From NCBI RefSeq assembly GCF_030295425.1, contig NZ_AP027081.1:1488001-1552000 (forward strand): a stretch of 64,000 nt of DNA, written 5' to 3'. Shown in pieces: positions 24,582-32,801 of this stretch. Origin of the DNA: Mesoterricola sediminis. GTDB taxonomy: Bacteria; Acidobacteriota; Holophagae; Holophagales; Holophagaceae. A model generated the notes under the pieces. It made no database searches. It saw only the letters and a list, made by a program, of their open reading frames with translations, and was not told where the DNA came from. The translations under genes were made by a program, and so were the position numbers. Position 1 is the stretch's first letter, and each line of letters opens with the position of its first letter.

Positions 24582-24586
24582 AGCTT

Positions 24587-26017
24587 TTACCAGCGCATGC
24601 GCGCCCGGTACACAAGGGTGGCCGAGCCCTCGGCGGGAACCGTCACGCAGAAGCGGGCAAGGCCGCTGTTCTCTTTCTTGTACTCGTGGCTGGTCGTAAC
24701 GATTTCCCAATCCCCGGGCAGGCTCTCCAGCACGTTCACCGCGACCGCCTCCTTCTTGGCGTTCTTCAGGTCCACCTGGAAGGCCGCCTCGAAGACCCGC
24801 TTGGCGGCGCCCTGGGCGCCCAGGGACTTGAAGTCGGTCTGCCGGCGGGTGGCCGTCACATCGAAGGCATCGCCCAGCTTGAGGCGGATCGTCTCGTTGC
24901 GGGGCGTATGGTCGATCGTGTCCTCGCCCACGAACTGGGGCCGGCCCTGGCTGTCCCGCTTGTAGACGCGCACGACGCCCTTGGGCAGGGGCATGCCCAT
25001 GCGGGCCGCCTCCCGGTTCTCGAACTCCATGAAGACCGCCACCTTGAGCCGATCGGCCACGTCCTCCCGCCGGGAGGTGAACCAGTACGAATCCCCCCGC
25101 AGGACGTACTCCTTGCGCACGGGCACCCCCTGGGCGGTGAGGAGGGCGACCTGCTTGGTCTGGTTCTCCTTCAGGGTGGTGGGACGGTCCAAGGTGTAAA
25201 GGTGGTATTCGAAGAGGCTCTCCTCGGCCATGGCCGGCGCCTTCGCGGCCGGGGCGGCGGCAAAGCGCATGGACATGTCGGCGCGCGCCTGGACGGGTGC
25301 CCGGTGGACGTCCCCGGCCACCAGCTGCAGGGTCGCGTCCGGATAGTCGGCGCCGCTCTGGTTGGTGAGGGTCACCCAGCCGCTCAGGTCCAGCGTCTTC
25401 TCGTCCGGGGCCAGGTTGGCCACGTAGTCGGCCCGCCAGGAAAGGCCGCCCGTCAGGTAGCTCAGCTCCAGGCCCTGGGCCCGCTCCCGGGGCGAGTGCA
25501 GGTTCAGGACCAGGGTGGGCCGGGCCCGCAGGGTCTCGGGGACGCCGGGGAAGACGATGCGCCCGGGGACGGAAGTCTCGATGCGGTCGGCGAACTTGAG
25601 GACGACCCCGTTGTTGGTGGCCAGCACCTCGGCCTCCTCCCGGGCCTCGCGGGCGCCGGCGCCGTCCGGGTTGGGACGCTGGGAGACGACGGTGACGCGA
25701 CGGCCCACGTACTTCTCCAGGAGCTTGGCCGGGGTCAGCAGGTCGAAGTCGAAGTTCTGCTCGTTGATCCAGAAATCCTTGGCTTCGGTGAGGTTCCGGA
25801 GGAGGGCCGTCTCGGGCCGGATCTGGGCCGACACCTCGGCGAAGGCCAGGTCCAGGTCGCCCTTGGGGAGCCGGACCTCGCGCTGGTCCTTCACCAGGGC
25901 CAGGTTGTCGTTGTAGATGGTCACGGCCAGGGCCTGGCGGTCCTTCCGGGTCGTGACGGTCTCGCCGCCCCCGGCGGCGAGGACGCAGGGCAGGGTGGCC
26001 AGGGCGAGGAGGCGCAT
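24587..26017 (-). CDS. Secreted DUF4139 domain protein
   Basis: A 476-residue exported protein (signal MRLLALATLPCVLAAGG). Nearly all of it is one DUF4139-like beta-rich domain: AVTIYNDNLALVKDQREVRLPKGDLDL at the start, LSYLTGGLSWRADYVANL in the middle (the conserved W-x-x-x-Y of the family), and LKLGDAFDVTATRRQTD near the end. The family is often named mucoidy inhibitor A-like. No enzymatic motif is visible; role in the periplasm unknown. It stands alone between mutS2 and the hydrogenase operon. Confidence 0.85.
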   Translation of the reverse strand: MRLLALATLPCVLAAGGGETVTTRKDRQALAVTIYNDNLALVKDQREVRLPKGDLDLAFAEVSAQIRPETALLRNLTEAKDFWINEQNFDFDLLTPAKLLEKYVGRRVTVVSQRPNPDGAGAREAREEAEVLATNNGVVLKFADRIETSVPGRIVFPGVPETLRARPTLVLNLHSPRERAQGLELSYLTGGLSWRADYVANLAPDEKTLDLSGWVTLTNQSGADYPDATLQLVAGDVHRAPVQARADMSMRFAAAPAAKAPAMAEESLFEYHLYTLDRPTTLKENQTKQVALLTAQGVPVRKEYVLRGDSYWFTSRREDVADRLKVAVFMEFENREAARMGMPLPKGVVRVYKRDSQGRPQFVGEDTIDHTPRNETIRLKLGDAFDVTATRRQTDFKSLGAQGAAKRVFEAAFQVDLKNAKKEAVAVNVLESLPGDWEIVTTSHEYKKENSGLARFCVTVPAEGSATLVYRARMRW

Positions 26018-26048
26018 GGGAACTCCCGGGGTGGGAGGCCAGTATACG

Positions 26049-28484
26049 TCAGCGCAGGGTGATCACCGTGGCGCCGGCGCCGCCCTGGGCCTGGGGGGCG
26101 TCCTCCACGCGGGCGATGCCGGGGTGGCCCTTGAGGGCCTCCCGGACGGCGGCCTTCAGGCGGCCGGTCCCGTGGCCGTGGACGATGCGGATGAACTTCT
26201 GCCCCGCCGCCAGGCTCGCCTCCACGAACCGGTGGATCTCGGTGTCCACGTCGTCGGAGGCGCGGCCGATGAGATTGATCTCGGACTGGATGGCGTCCTC
26301 CCCCCCGCGGAAGCGGACGTGGCCCTTGCGGGGGGCGCCCTCGCCCAGGCTGCCGCGGTGGATGGCCTCCAGCTCCCCGGCCCTGGCCTCCAGCCTCCGG
26401 CCCTGGGGGGTCTCCAGGACGACCCGGTCGCCCTTCAGGCTCGCGACCCGCCCCTCCACGCCGAGTCCCCGGTGGCGGGCGAAGCCGCCTTCCTTGAGGA
26501 CGGGCGCGTCCTGGGCGCGGGGGACCGGGGCGCCCGCCTTCAGCTCGGTGCGGGCGATCTGCTCCATGGTCCGCACCCGCTCCCGGGCCTCGGTGCCCAC
26601 CCGGTCCGCGTTGAGGTCGGCGGAGGCGGCCTTCTGCTTCTCCTTCAGCTCCCGCACCAGCCGCTTCGATTCGTGGTCGATGAAATCCAGCACCCGCTGG
26701 ACCTTCTCGGCGGAGTCGCGTTGGAACTTCTCCTGCTGGGCCCGGAGGGTCTCCTCCCGGGCGGCCAGGATGCGGCGGTCCTTCTCCAGGCGCGCGGCGA
26801 GGTCGCGGAGGGCCTCGGACTCCTCCTGGAGGCGGACCCGGTCGGCCTCCAGCTGGCGGAGGAACTCCCGCCAGTCCTGCTCCCGGCGTCCCAGGACCTT
26901 CTCGGCGTGGTCGAGGATGAAGCGGGGCAGGCCCAGCTTGGCGGCGATGGTGAGGGCCCGGCTCTGGCCCGGCATGCCCACCATGAGGCGGTAGGTGGGG
27001 GCCAGGCGCTCCTCGTCGAACTGGACCGAGGCGTTCTGGAAGCGCGGGTGGCGGAGGGCCCACTGGCTGATCTCGCCCAGGTGGGTGGAACAGAGCACCC
27101 AGCACTGGCGCTTGGAGAGGGCCTGCAGCAGGGCGATGCCCAGGGCGGCGCCCTCCTTGGGATCCGTGCCCGTGCCCAGCTCGTCCAGGAGCACCAGGCC
27201 GCCCGTCTTGGCCTGGCCGACGATGCGCTTCAGGTGCAGGACGTGGCTGGAGAAGGTGGACAGGCTCCCGATGAGGGTCTGGTGGTCGCCGATGTCGGCG
27301 TGCAGCGTGGCCAGCTCGGGCACCTCGGTGCCGGGCCGCGCGGGGATCGCGCATCCGGCCCGGGCCAGCGCGGTCAGCAGGCCCACGGTCTTCAGGACCA
27401 CCGTCTTGCCGCCGGTGTTGGAGCCCGAGATGATGACGCCGGGCCGCTCCCGGTCCAGGGCGAGGGTGAGGGGGACGGCCTCGTGCCCCAGCGCGTCCAG
27501 CCCGAGGGCGTCGCGGACGTTGGGGAGGAGCAGGGGATGGCGCGCGTCCTCCAGGTGGAGGCGGTCGTGGCCGAGGCCCGGCAGGGTGCCGTCGCAGAGG
27601 GAGGCCCAGCGGAGCAGGGCCAGGGCCTCGTCGGCCTCCGCCTGGAACTGGTGCCAGCGCTCGAAGTCGAAGCGCCGGGCCCGGAGGCTCTCCAGGAGGT
27701 CCCGCAGGAAGGCCTGGACCGCCTGGGTGTACTCCCGGTCGGCCTCCACGTGGTCGTTGTTCATCGACACGGCCTCGAAGGGCTCCACGAAGACCGTGGC
27801 CCCGCTGCTGGACCGGTCCAGCACGAGCCCGGGCACCATGCCCCGGCGCTCGTTGCGAACGGGCAGGCAGAATCGCCCGTTCCGTTCGACGATGTTGAAT
27901 TCCTGGAAGGCCTCCGGGAAGTCCCGCAGGATCCGGGACAGGCGGTTCTGGATGGCCTGGAAGCAGCGCTGGCGGGCCCGGTGGAGCTCGGCGAGGCCCG
28001 GGACCCGCATGGGATCCAGCTGGCCGTCGTCCGTGAAGCAGCGCCCCAGGTGATCGGCCACCGCGCCCGGGTCGGGGAGGAGGTCGGCGGTGACCTGGAG
28101 GCGGTCGATGCCCAGTTCGGTGCCTTCGGGGGCGGCCTGGTCCGCGGGCCAGTCCAGCGCGCGGATGGTGCGCAGGAGGGTGGCGAGGGAGGCGAGGCCC
28201 GTCCGGAGCTGGCGCCAATGCTCGGGCAGGGGCCAGCCCGCCGGGTTCAGGATCTCGTCCAGGGCCTCATCGAAGGCCGAGACCGGCAGGGCGGCGGGGT
28301 CGGAGGCCCAGGTGGGCCCCAGTTCAATCTGCCGCAGGCGGCGCAGGCCGCAGCGGCCGTCCCATGGATGCATTCGGCCGAGCTCCCGCCGCCCCGCCCG
28401 GGTGCGGGCGCCCCCCGCCACGAGGGCGGCCAGGGCGGGGAATTCGACGGCTTCGAGTTCGGAGTGGAAGGGATGGGGCTTCAT
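26049..28484 (-). CDS. mutS2: MutS2-type ATPase with Smr domain
   Basis: An 811-residue protein. MutS core and clamp domains are followed by the ABC ATPase with Walker A SGSNTGGKTVVLKT, then LVLLDELGTGTDPKEGAALG (Walker B) and CSTHLGEIS. A long coiled coil (about 530-660) leads to a KOW-like segment and a C-terminal Smr nuclease domain with HGHGTGRLKAAVREAL. MutS2 suppresses recombination and, in some bacteria, splits collided ribosomes. The ATG at 28484 begins only 9 bases after the T-run of a terminator and has no visible Shine-Dalgarno sequence; homology starts right at it, so I keep it. Confidence 0.93.
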   Translation of the reverse strand: MKPHPFHSELEAVEFPALAALVAGGARTRAGRRELGRMHPWDGRCGLRRLRQIELGPTWASDPAALPVSAFDEALDEILNPAGWPLPEHWRQLRTGLASLATLLRTIRALDWPADQAAPEGTELGIDRLQVTADLLPDPGAVADHLGRCFTDDGQLDPMRVPGLAELHRARQRCFQAIQNRLSRILRDFPEAFQEFNIVERNGRFCLPVRNERRGMVPGLVLDRSSSGATVFVEPFEAVSMNNDHVEADREYTQAVQAFLRDLLESLRARRFDFERWHQFQAEADEALALLRWASLCDGTLPGLGHDRLHLEDARHPLLLPNVRDALGLDALGHEAVPLTLALDRERPGVIISGSNTGGKTVVLKTVGLLTALARAGCAIPARPGTEVPELATLHADIGDHQTLIGSLSTFSSHVLHLKRIVGQAKTGGLVLLDELGTGTDPKEGAALGIALLQALSKRQCWVLCSTHLGEISQWALRHPRFQNASVQFDEERLAPTYRLMVGMPGQSRALTIAAKLGLPRFILDHAEKVLGRREQDWREFLRQLEADRVRLQEESEALRDLAARLEKDRRILAAREETLRAQQEKFQRDSAEKVQRVLDFIDHESKRLVRELKEKQKAASADLNADRVGTEARERVRTMEQIARTELKAGAPVPRAQDAPVLKEGGFARHRGLGVEGRVASLKGDRVVLETPQGRRLEARAGELEAIHRGSLGEGAPRKGHVRFRGGEDAIQSEINLIGRASDDVDTEIHRFVEASLAAGQKFIRIVHGHGTGRLKAAVREALKGHPGIARVEDAPQAQGGAGATVITLR

Positions 28485-28493
28485 GGGTGCACG

Positions 28494-28518
28494 AAAAAGG
28501 CCCGCCGGGGCGGGCCTT
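28494..28518 (-). terminator. Intrinsic terminator after the rpsU fragment
   Basis: On the minus strand a 10-bp GC stem (AAGGCCCGCC / GGCGGGCCTT) ends in TTTTT. It stands between the duplicated rpsU tail and mutS2 and closely resembles the terminator at 28637-28675. Confidence 0.8.
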
Positions 28519-28542
28519 CTCAGTCTACCGCGTTTCAGGGCA

Positions 28543-28590
28543 TCAGCCCATGAGGCGGCGCTCCTGGGCCAGGCGCTTGAGGGTCTTCTT
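28543..28590 (-). pseudogene. Duplicated 3' end of rpsU
   Basis: These 48 bases encode the last 15 residues of ribosomal protein S21 ([15 protein letters not shown]) plus stop, the same as the end of the intact gene at 28688-28735. There is no start codon, and the upstream 95 bases are the terminator and spacer of the real gene. With the following terminator it forms a tandem copy of the rpsU tail-terminator unit. Confidence 0.9.
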
Positions 28591-28594
28591 CCCG

Positions 28595-28613
28595 GTATCC
28601 GCTTCGCGGATAC
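28595..28613. repeat. Small palindrome between the rpsU copies
   Basis: GTATCCGC-TTC-GCGGATAC is a perfect 8-bp inverted repeat right next to the duplicated rpsU tail. It may be a trace of the event that caused the duplication or a small repeat element. Confidence 0.45.
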
Positions 28614-28636
28614 GCGGGACCCCTCCCCTGAGCGGC

Positions 28637-28675
28637 CACGAAAAAGGCCCGCCGTGAGGCGGGCCTTCTTCGTGG
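28637..28675 (-). terminator. Intrinsic terminator of rpsU
   Basis: On the minus strand CCACGAAGAAGGCCCGCC pairs with GGCGGGCCTTTTTCGTGG around TCAC, 12 bases past the rpsU stop; T5 lies in the 3' arm. It shares its GC core with the terminator at 28494-28518. Confidence 0.85.
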
Positions 28676-28687
28676 CTCGGAAGGGCA

Positions 28688-28894
28688 TCAGCCCATGAGC
28701 CTCCGTTCCTGGGCCAGGCGCTTGAGGGTCTTCTTACGGGCGGCGAGCATCTTCCGCTTCCGCTTCGCGCTGGGCTTCTCGTAGTGCTGACGCTTCTTCA
28801 GCTCGGAGAGGATTCCGGACTTCTCGCACTTGCGCTTGAAGCGGCGCAGGGCATTTTCGAACGTCTCGTCTTCCTTGATTTTGACCAGTGGCAT
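28688..28894 (-). CDS. rpsU: 30S ribosomal protein S21
   Basis: A 68-residue basic protein, [20 protein letters not shown] at the N-terminus with the family pattern, and a Lys/Arg-rich helical tail. S21 binds the 30S platform near the anti-Shine-Dalgarno region. It has a strong ribosome site (GGAGGTGTCCCC) and its own terminator. Its 3' end is partly duplicated downstream. Confidence 0.96.
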   Translation of the reverse strand: MPLVKIKEDETFENALRRFKRKCEKSGILSELKKRQHYEKPSAKRKRKMLAARKKTLKRLAQERRLMG

Positions 28895-29034
28895 GCGGGG
28901 ACACCTCCTTTCGCCGTGGAATCGCGCTGGAAATCGGCAGGGCCGAGTCCAGGGCCGTCTTCCAGGCTACCACCGGATGGCACCCCTGGCCAGCCTTCGT
29001 TTCGGGCGGGTGGTCCTGGCGGGCCGCCCCTGGC

Positions 29035-29040
29035 TATAAT
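29035..29040 (+). promoter_or_regulatory. Candidate -10 box of the Ser/Thr kinase gene
   Basis: TATAAT stands 20 bases before the kinase ATG at 29061. A poor -35 candidate (TGGTCC, 29011-29016) lies 18 bases upstream. An exact -10 hexamer in GC-rich sequence makes this a credible promoter, with a short leader. Confidence 0.5.
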
Positions 29041-29060
29041 CCAGAGTCTCACGAGAAATT

Positions 29061-30905
29061 ATGAATCCTTCCCTGCTCCTCATCGTGGATGGCGAATCCT
29101 TCCGGACCCCGGACGTGTCCACCGTCCTGGGGGGCCAGGGCTGGCGCGTGGTCTGGGTCCAGGGGGTCTTCGGCTTCCCCCCCGGGGCCGAGGACCTGGT
29201 GCCGGACGTGGTCCTGCTCGACCCGGCGGTGCTCACCTCGCGGGGGGCGGAGCTGGTGCGGGATTTGTGCGCGCGCAAGCCGGGCCTGCCCCTGGTGGTC
29301 CTGGGCGACGCCGGGGACGAGGCCGGCTGGGCGGAGCGGCTGGGCCTGGGCGCCCACCCCTTCCACCGGCTCGGCCGGGATGCCTCCATCCAGGCCTGGC
29401 CGGCCACGCTCCAGTCCTGCCTCGAGGGATTCGGGACGGGGGCCGCGAAACTCACGGCCGAGGACATCTTCGGCGACATCCTGGCCGAGATCGAATCCCC
29501 CCTTCCGGCCGCCGTCCGGAGCGGATCCCTGCCGGAGCTGGAATTCCTGGAATCGACCCAGGTCTCCGACCCCGGCCAGGAGCCGGCCGCCCCGGAACCG
29601 CCGCCCCCTCCGGTCCCCCCGCCGCCACCCCCCGTCCCGGCCCCGTCGGCCCAGGACCCGGGCCTGGAGGAGTTCGGCAACTACTACCTGCTCGAGAAGG
29701 TGGCCGTCGGCGGCATGGCCGAGCTGTTCAAGGCCCGCCAGCGCGGCGTCCACGACTTCGAGAAGATCGTGGCCATCAAGCGGATCCTGCCCCACCTCTC
29801 GGACAACGACGAATTCGTCCGGATGTTCATCGACGAGGCCAAGCTCGCGGCCCAGCTCACGCACCCGAACATCGCCCAGATCTTCGACCTGGGCAAGGCC
29901 ATGGGCTTCTACTACATCGCCATGGAGTTCGTGGACGGCCGGGACCTGCGGAGCCTCCTGAGGAAGGTCCGCGACTACCGCCTTCCCGTGCCCGAGCCCA
30001 TCGCCGCCGCCATCACCATGAAGGTGGCGAGCGCCCTGGACTACGCCCACCGCAAGCGGGGCATCAACGACAAGGACCTCAAGCTGGTCCACCGGGACAT
30101 CAGCCCCCAGAACATCCTCATCTCCTATGAGGGCGCGGTGAAGCTCGTGGACTTCGGCATCGCCAAGGCCGCGACCAAGAGCACCCAGACCATGGCCGGC
30201 GCCCTGAAGGGCAAGCTCCTCTACATGAGCCCCGAGCAGGCCCTGGGCCAGGCCCTGGACGGCCGGTCCGATATCTATTCCTTGGGCCTGGTGCTCTTCG
30301 AGCTCCTTACCGGGGAGCGGTGCTTCCAGGCCGACAGCGAACTGGGGGTGCTCGAGAAGGTCCGCATGGGCAAGGTCCAGGAGCTGCGCGCCGTGAACCC
30401 GGGCGTGTCCACCGAGATGGCGTCCATCGTGGGCAAGGCCCTCCAGCGGGACCCCGACCACCGGTACCTCTCCGCGCGCTTCCTGGAGCGGGACCTGAAG
30501 AGCTTCCTGACCCGCACCGACAGCGAGCCCACGGAACACGACGTGGCCGAATACGTCAATGCGGTCCTCAAGGGCTCCCGGGCCGACCTGGAGGCCCTCC
30601 TGACCCTCCGCTATCCGCGGCCGGAGCCCGCCCCGACCGCCTCCGGCGCCACCTCCGCGGGAACCGCCGGGACCGCCCCGGGGCTCCGCCCCGCGGCCCA
30701 GGCCCCGGGAGCATCGTCCCCGTCCATCCGGCCCGCGGCCCCGGCGGCCCCTCCCGCCCGGCCCGCGCCCCCGCCGAGGCCGAGCCCGGTCCTCCCGCCC
30801 CCGGCCCTGGCCCCGGAGCCCCGGAGCCAGCCCTACTGGCTCATCCCCGTCGTCATCGCCCTCATCGCGGGCATCGCCTGGGTCGCCTTCCGCGCCTTCA
30901 GCTGA
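29061..30905 (+). CDS. Ser/Thr protein kinase with receiver-like N-terminus
   Basis: A 614-residue protein. Residues 1-130 look like a degenerate response-regulator receiver (LLIVDGES..., DVVLLDPAVL, LPLVVLGDA). A Pro-rich linker follows, then a Hanks-type kinase domain (about 210-480): Gly loop VAVGGMAELFKA, Lys in VAIKRIL, catalytic HRDISPQN, DFGIAKA and APE-like SPEQ. After a second long Ala/Pro linker, one membrane helix (WLIPVVIALIAGIAWVAF) ends the protein. A C-terminal anchor with the kinase in the cytoplasm is typical of this class. All catalytic residues are present. Substrates unknown. Confidence 0.9.
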   Translation: MNPSLLLIVDGESFRTPDVSTVLGGQGWRVVWVQGVFGFPPGAEDLVPDVVLLDPAVLTSRGAELVRDLCARKPGLPLVVLGDAGDEAGWAERLGLGAHPFHRLGRDASIQAWPATLQSCLEGFGTGAAKLTAEDIFGDILAEIESPLPAAVRSGSLPELEFLESTQVSDPGQEPAAPEPPPPPVPPPPPPVPAPSAQDPGLEEFGNYYLLEKVAVGGMAELFKARQRGVHDFEKIVAIKRILPHLSDNDEFVRMFIDEAKLAAQLTHPNIAQIFDLGKAMGFYYIAMEFVDGRDLRSLLRKVRDYRLPVPEPIAAAITMKVASALDYAHRKRGINDKDLKLVHRDISPQNILISYEGAVKLVDFGIAKAATKSTQTMAGALKGKLLYMSPEQALGQALDGRSDIYSLGLVLFELLTGERCFQADSELGVLEKVRMGKVQELRAVNPGVSTEMASIVGKALQRDPDHRYLSARFLERDLKSFLTRTDSEPTEHDVAEYVNAVLKGSRADLEALLTLRYPRPEPAPTASGATSAGTAGTAPGLRPAAQAPGASSPSIRPAAPAAPPARPAPPPRPSPVLPPPALAPEPRSQPYWLIPVVIALIAGIAWVAFRAFS

Positions 30906-30982
30906 GACCGGATCGCCAACCGCCCGGGTTCCCGGTATCCTGGAACCATCCCCGCCGACATGATGTCTCTTCCGGAGTTGAT

Positions 30983-31279
30983 ATGGATCTCAGCAAAGAC
31001 CAGCAGCAGTTCTACGAGCAGGCCCGGGAGCGCTGCCGGCAGGACGTGGAGCAGATGAACAACACCATCCGCGTGGAGTGGGCCCGGCTGAACGACGAGA
31101 TCAAGCGCGTGCAGGAGCTGATCCAGACCCTGGAGCTCCGCAAGCAGACCATCGCCCAGATCTACGCCTCCAGCAGCGAGATGCTCGGTCTCGAGAACGA
31201 CCTCGACGTCTCCCCGGCCATCCAGGACGGCGGCGAGGACTCCGCCGAGGAACTGGGCGTCGGCGAGATCGACCTGTAG
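30983..31279 (+). CDS. Small acidic coiled-coil protein
   Basis: A 98-residue protein: residues 1-65 form a strong heptad coiled coil (QQFYEQARERCRQDVEQMNN ... LNDEIKRVQELIQTLEL), followed by an acidic tail (GGEDSAEELGVGEIDL). No signal peptide. The ATG at 30983 is preceded by CCGGAG. It follows the kinase gene by 77 bases and is closed by an intrinsic terminator, so it may share transcription with the kinase. Function unknown. Confidence 0.7.
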   Translation: MDLSKDQQQFYEQARERCRQDVEQMNNTIRVEWARLNDEIKRVQELIQTLELRKQTIAQIYASSSEMLGLENDLDVSPAIQDGGEDSAEELGVGEIDL

Positions 31280-31300
31280 TCCCGGGCGCAGCCCCGGTCC

Positions 31301-31325
31301 GGACCCCGCATGCCGGGGTCCTTTT
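31301..31325 (+). terminator. Intrinsic terminator
   Basis: GGACCCCG / CGGGGTCC stem with loop CATGC, followed by TTTT, 21 bases past the coiled-coil gene stop and just before the ribosome site of the transporter. Confidence 0.8.
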
Positions 31326-31340
31326 GCAAGGAGAGGATCG

Positions 31341-32588
31341 TTGGCCAGCGCGGATCACCAGGGAAGCCCCGGCAACCGCCGCTTCGCGGCCATGGCGGGG
31401 GCCTTCTTCCTGGGGGTCTTCAACGACAACTTCTACAAGCAGGCCGTGCTGGTGCTCGCCGTCGCCGCGGGCAGGACCGATCTGCAGGGCCTGGCGGTGA
31501 CCGTCTTCACCCTGCCGTACCTGGTGTTCGCAGCTCCGGCTGGCTGGGCAGCCGATCGGTTTCCCAAGCGCAATGTGGTCATGGCGGCCAAGGTCGCCGA
31601 GGTGGCCGCCATGGTGGCCGGGGCCCTGGGCCTCCTCCTCGGCCGGTGGGGCCTCACCCTCACCATGCTCGCCACGATGGGGACCCAGGCGGCCTTCATG
31701 AGCCCCGCGGTGAACGGGTCCATCCCGGAGATCTACCCGGAGGACCGGGTCACCTGGGCCAACGGCATCCTCCGGATGGTGGTGACGATCGGGATCCTGG
31801 CCGGCATCGCCTTCGCCGGGATCGCCCTGGACCGGCCGGGAACCGGCCTGTGGGGCCTGGACCGGGGGCGCCTCTGGGTGGCCGGCGCCGTCCTGGCCGT
31901 CGCGGCGGCGGGGCTCCTCGTGAGCCTCGCGGTCGCGCGGCATCCGGCCGCGGACCCCTCGGCGCCCTTCCCCTGGCGGGGCCCAGCGGAGACCCTCCGC
32001 GACCTGGCCGCCACCCGGAAGGACCCCCTCCTGGCGGCCACCCTCTGCGCCTCCGTCTTCATCTGGTTCTCCGGGTCCCTCCAGGTGCTGCTCATCAATC
32101 CCCTCGGCCTGCAGGAACTGGGGCTCTCCAAATCGCTCACCTCCGGCCTGATCGTGGCCCAGCTCCTGGGGATCGCCGCCGGGGGCCTGGCCAGTCCCGC
32201 CCTCGCCCGGGGGCCCAGGTGGCACCGGGTCCTCGCCCCGTCCGGGGCGGCCATGGGCGTGGGCATGCTCCTGGTGCCCTGCCTCCGCCTCCTCCCCGCG
32301 GGACTCGCCCTTCCCGGGGCCTTCCTCCTGATGGGCGTGGTGGGCTTTGCCGGCGGCATCTTCCTGATCCCGGTGGAGAGCTTCATCCAGACCCGCCCCG
32401 ATCCCGCCCGGCGCGGGGCCGTCCTCGCCGCGGCCAACTTCGCCGTCTTCGGGGGCATCCTGCTCTCCGGACCCCTCTCCAACCTGCTCAACGAGCACCT
32501 GCGGCCCACCTCCGGCATGGGGCTGGTGGGGGCCCTGGCGGTGGTCCTCAGCCTGGTCCTGGGCGCCGCGGTGCGCCGGGCCTCCTAG
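31341..32588 (+). CDS. MFS transporter, LplT/Aas-like
   Basis: A 415-residue, about 12-helix inner-membrane protein. The opening FFLGVFNDNFYKQAVLVLAV is the pattern of the lysophospholipid transporter branch (LplT and MFS-acyltransferase fusions), with the DRFPKRNVVM loop between helices 2 and 3. That branch flips lysophospholipids inward for reacylation. No acyltransferase domain or neighbour is present, so substrate assignment is tentative. It uses a TTG start at 31341 after AAGGAGAGG. Confidence 0.78.
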   Translation: MASADHQGSPGNRRFAAMAGAFFLGVFNDNFYKQAVLVLAVAAGRTDLQGLAVTVFTLPYLVFAAPAGWAADRFPKRNVVMAAKVAEVAAMVAGALGLLLGRWGLTLTMLATMGTQAAFMSPAVNGSIPEIYPEDRVTWANGILRMVVTIGILAGIAFAGIALDRPGTGLWGLDRGRLWVAGAVLAVAAAGLLVSLAVARHPAADPSAPFPWRGPAETLRDLAATRKDPLLAATLCASVFIWFSGSLQVLLINPLGLQELGLSKSLTSGLIVAQLLGIAAGGLASPALARGPRWHRVLAPSGAAMGVGMLLVPCLRLLPAGLALPGAFLLMGVVGFAGGIFLIPVESFIQTRPDPARRGAVLAAANFAVFGGILLSGPLSNLLNEHLRPTSGMGLVGALAVVLSLVLGAAVRRAS

Positions 32589-32728
32589 GGACGGCCGCCA
32601 GAAGATCAGGGCTTTGCAGGGGCAAGGCACGCCTTGGAGGCCTTTACCAGGAGGCCAGGCCCCAGGCTTTTCTGCACCCTCATGGCAGCGGGAAGGATGG
32701 CTTCGGTGATATCCCGATGGGGAGGATC

Positions 32729-32766
32729 GTCGCCCCAGGCTCGCCTTCACCCCTGGGGCGAGGCCG
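32729..32766. terminator. Hairpin between convergent transporter and SanA-like genes
   Basis: CGCCCCAGG and CCTGGGGCG are exact complements around an 11-nt loop, within 32731-32761, in the 213-bp gap between convergent genes. No clear U-tract. The remainder of the gap shows no gene. Confidence 0.45.
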
Positions 32767-32801
32767 TTCGAATGGCTGCTCGTCCAGGGCGTACCGGGCG
32801 C

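Larger units (their letters stand above)
24306..24586 (-). promoter_or_regulatory. Upstream region of the hydrogenase operon
   Basis: 281 bases without a gene, unusually AT-rich near 24355-24415. It holds an FNR-like box (24568-24581) and a 7-bp inverted repeat TCGATAT-AAAA-ATATCGA (24370-24387) about 65 bases before hydB. A promoter for hydBAC must lie here or further upstream; I could not fix the start site. Confidence 0.5.
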
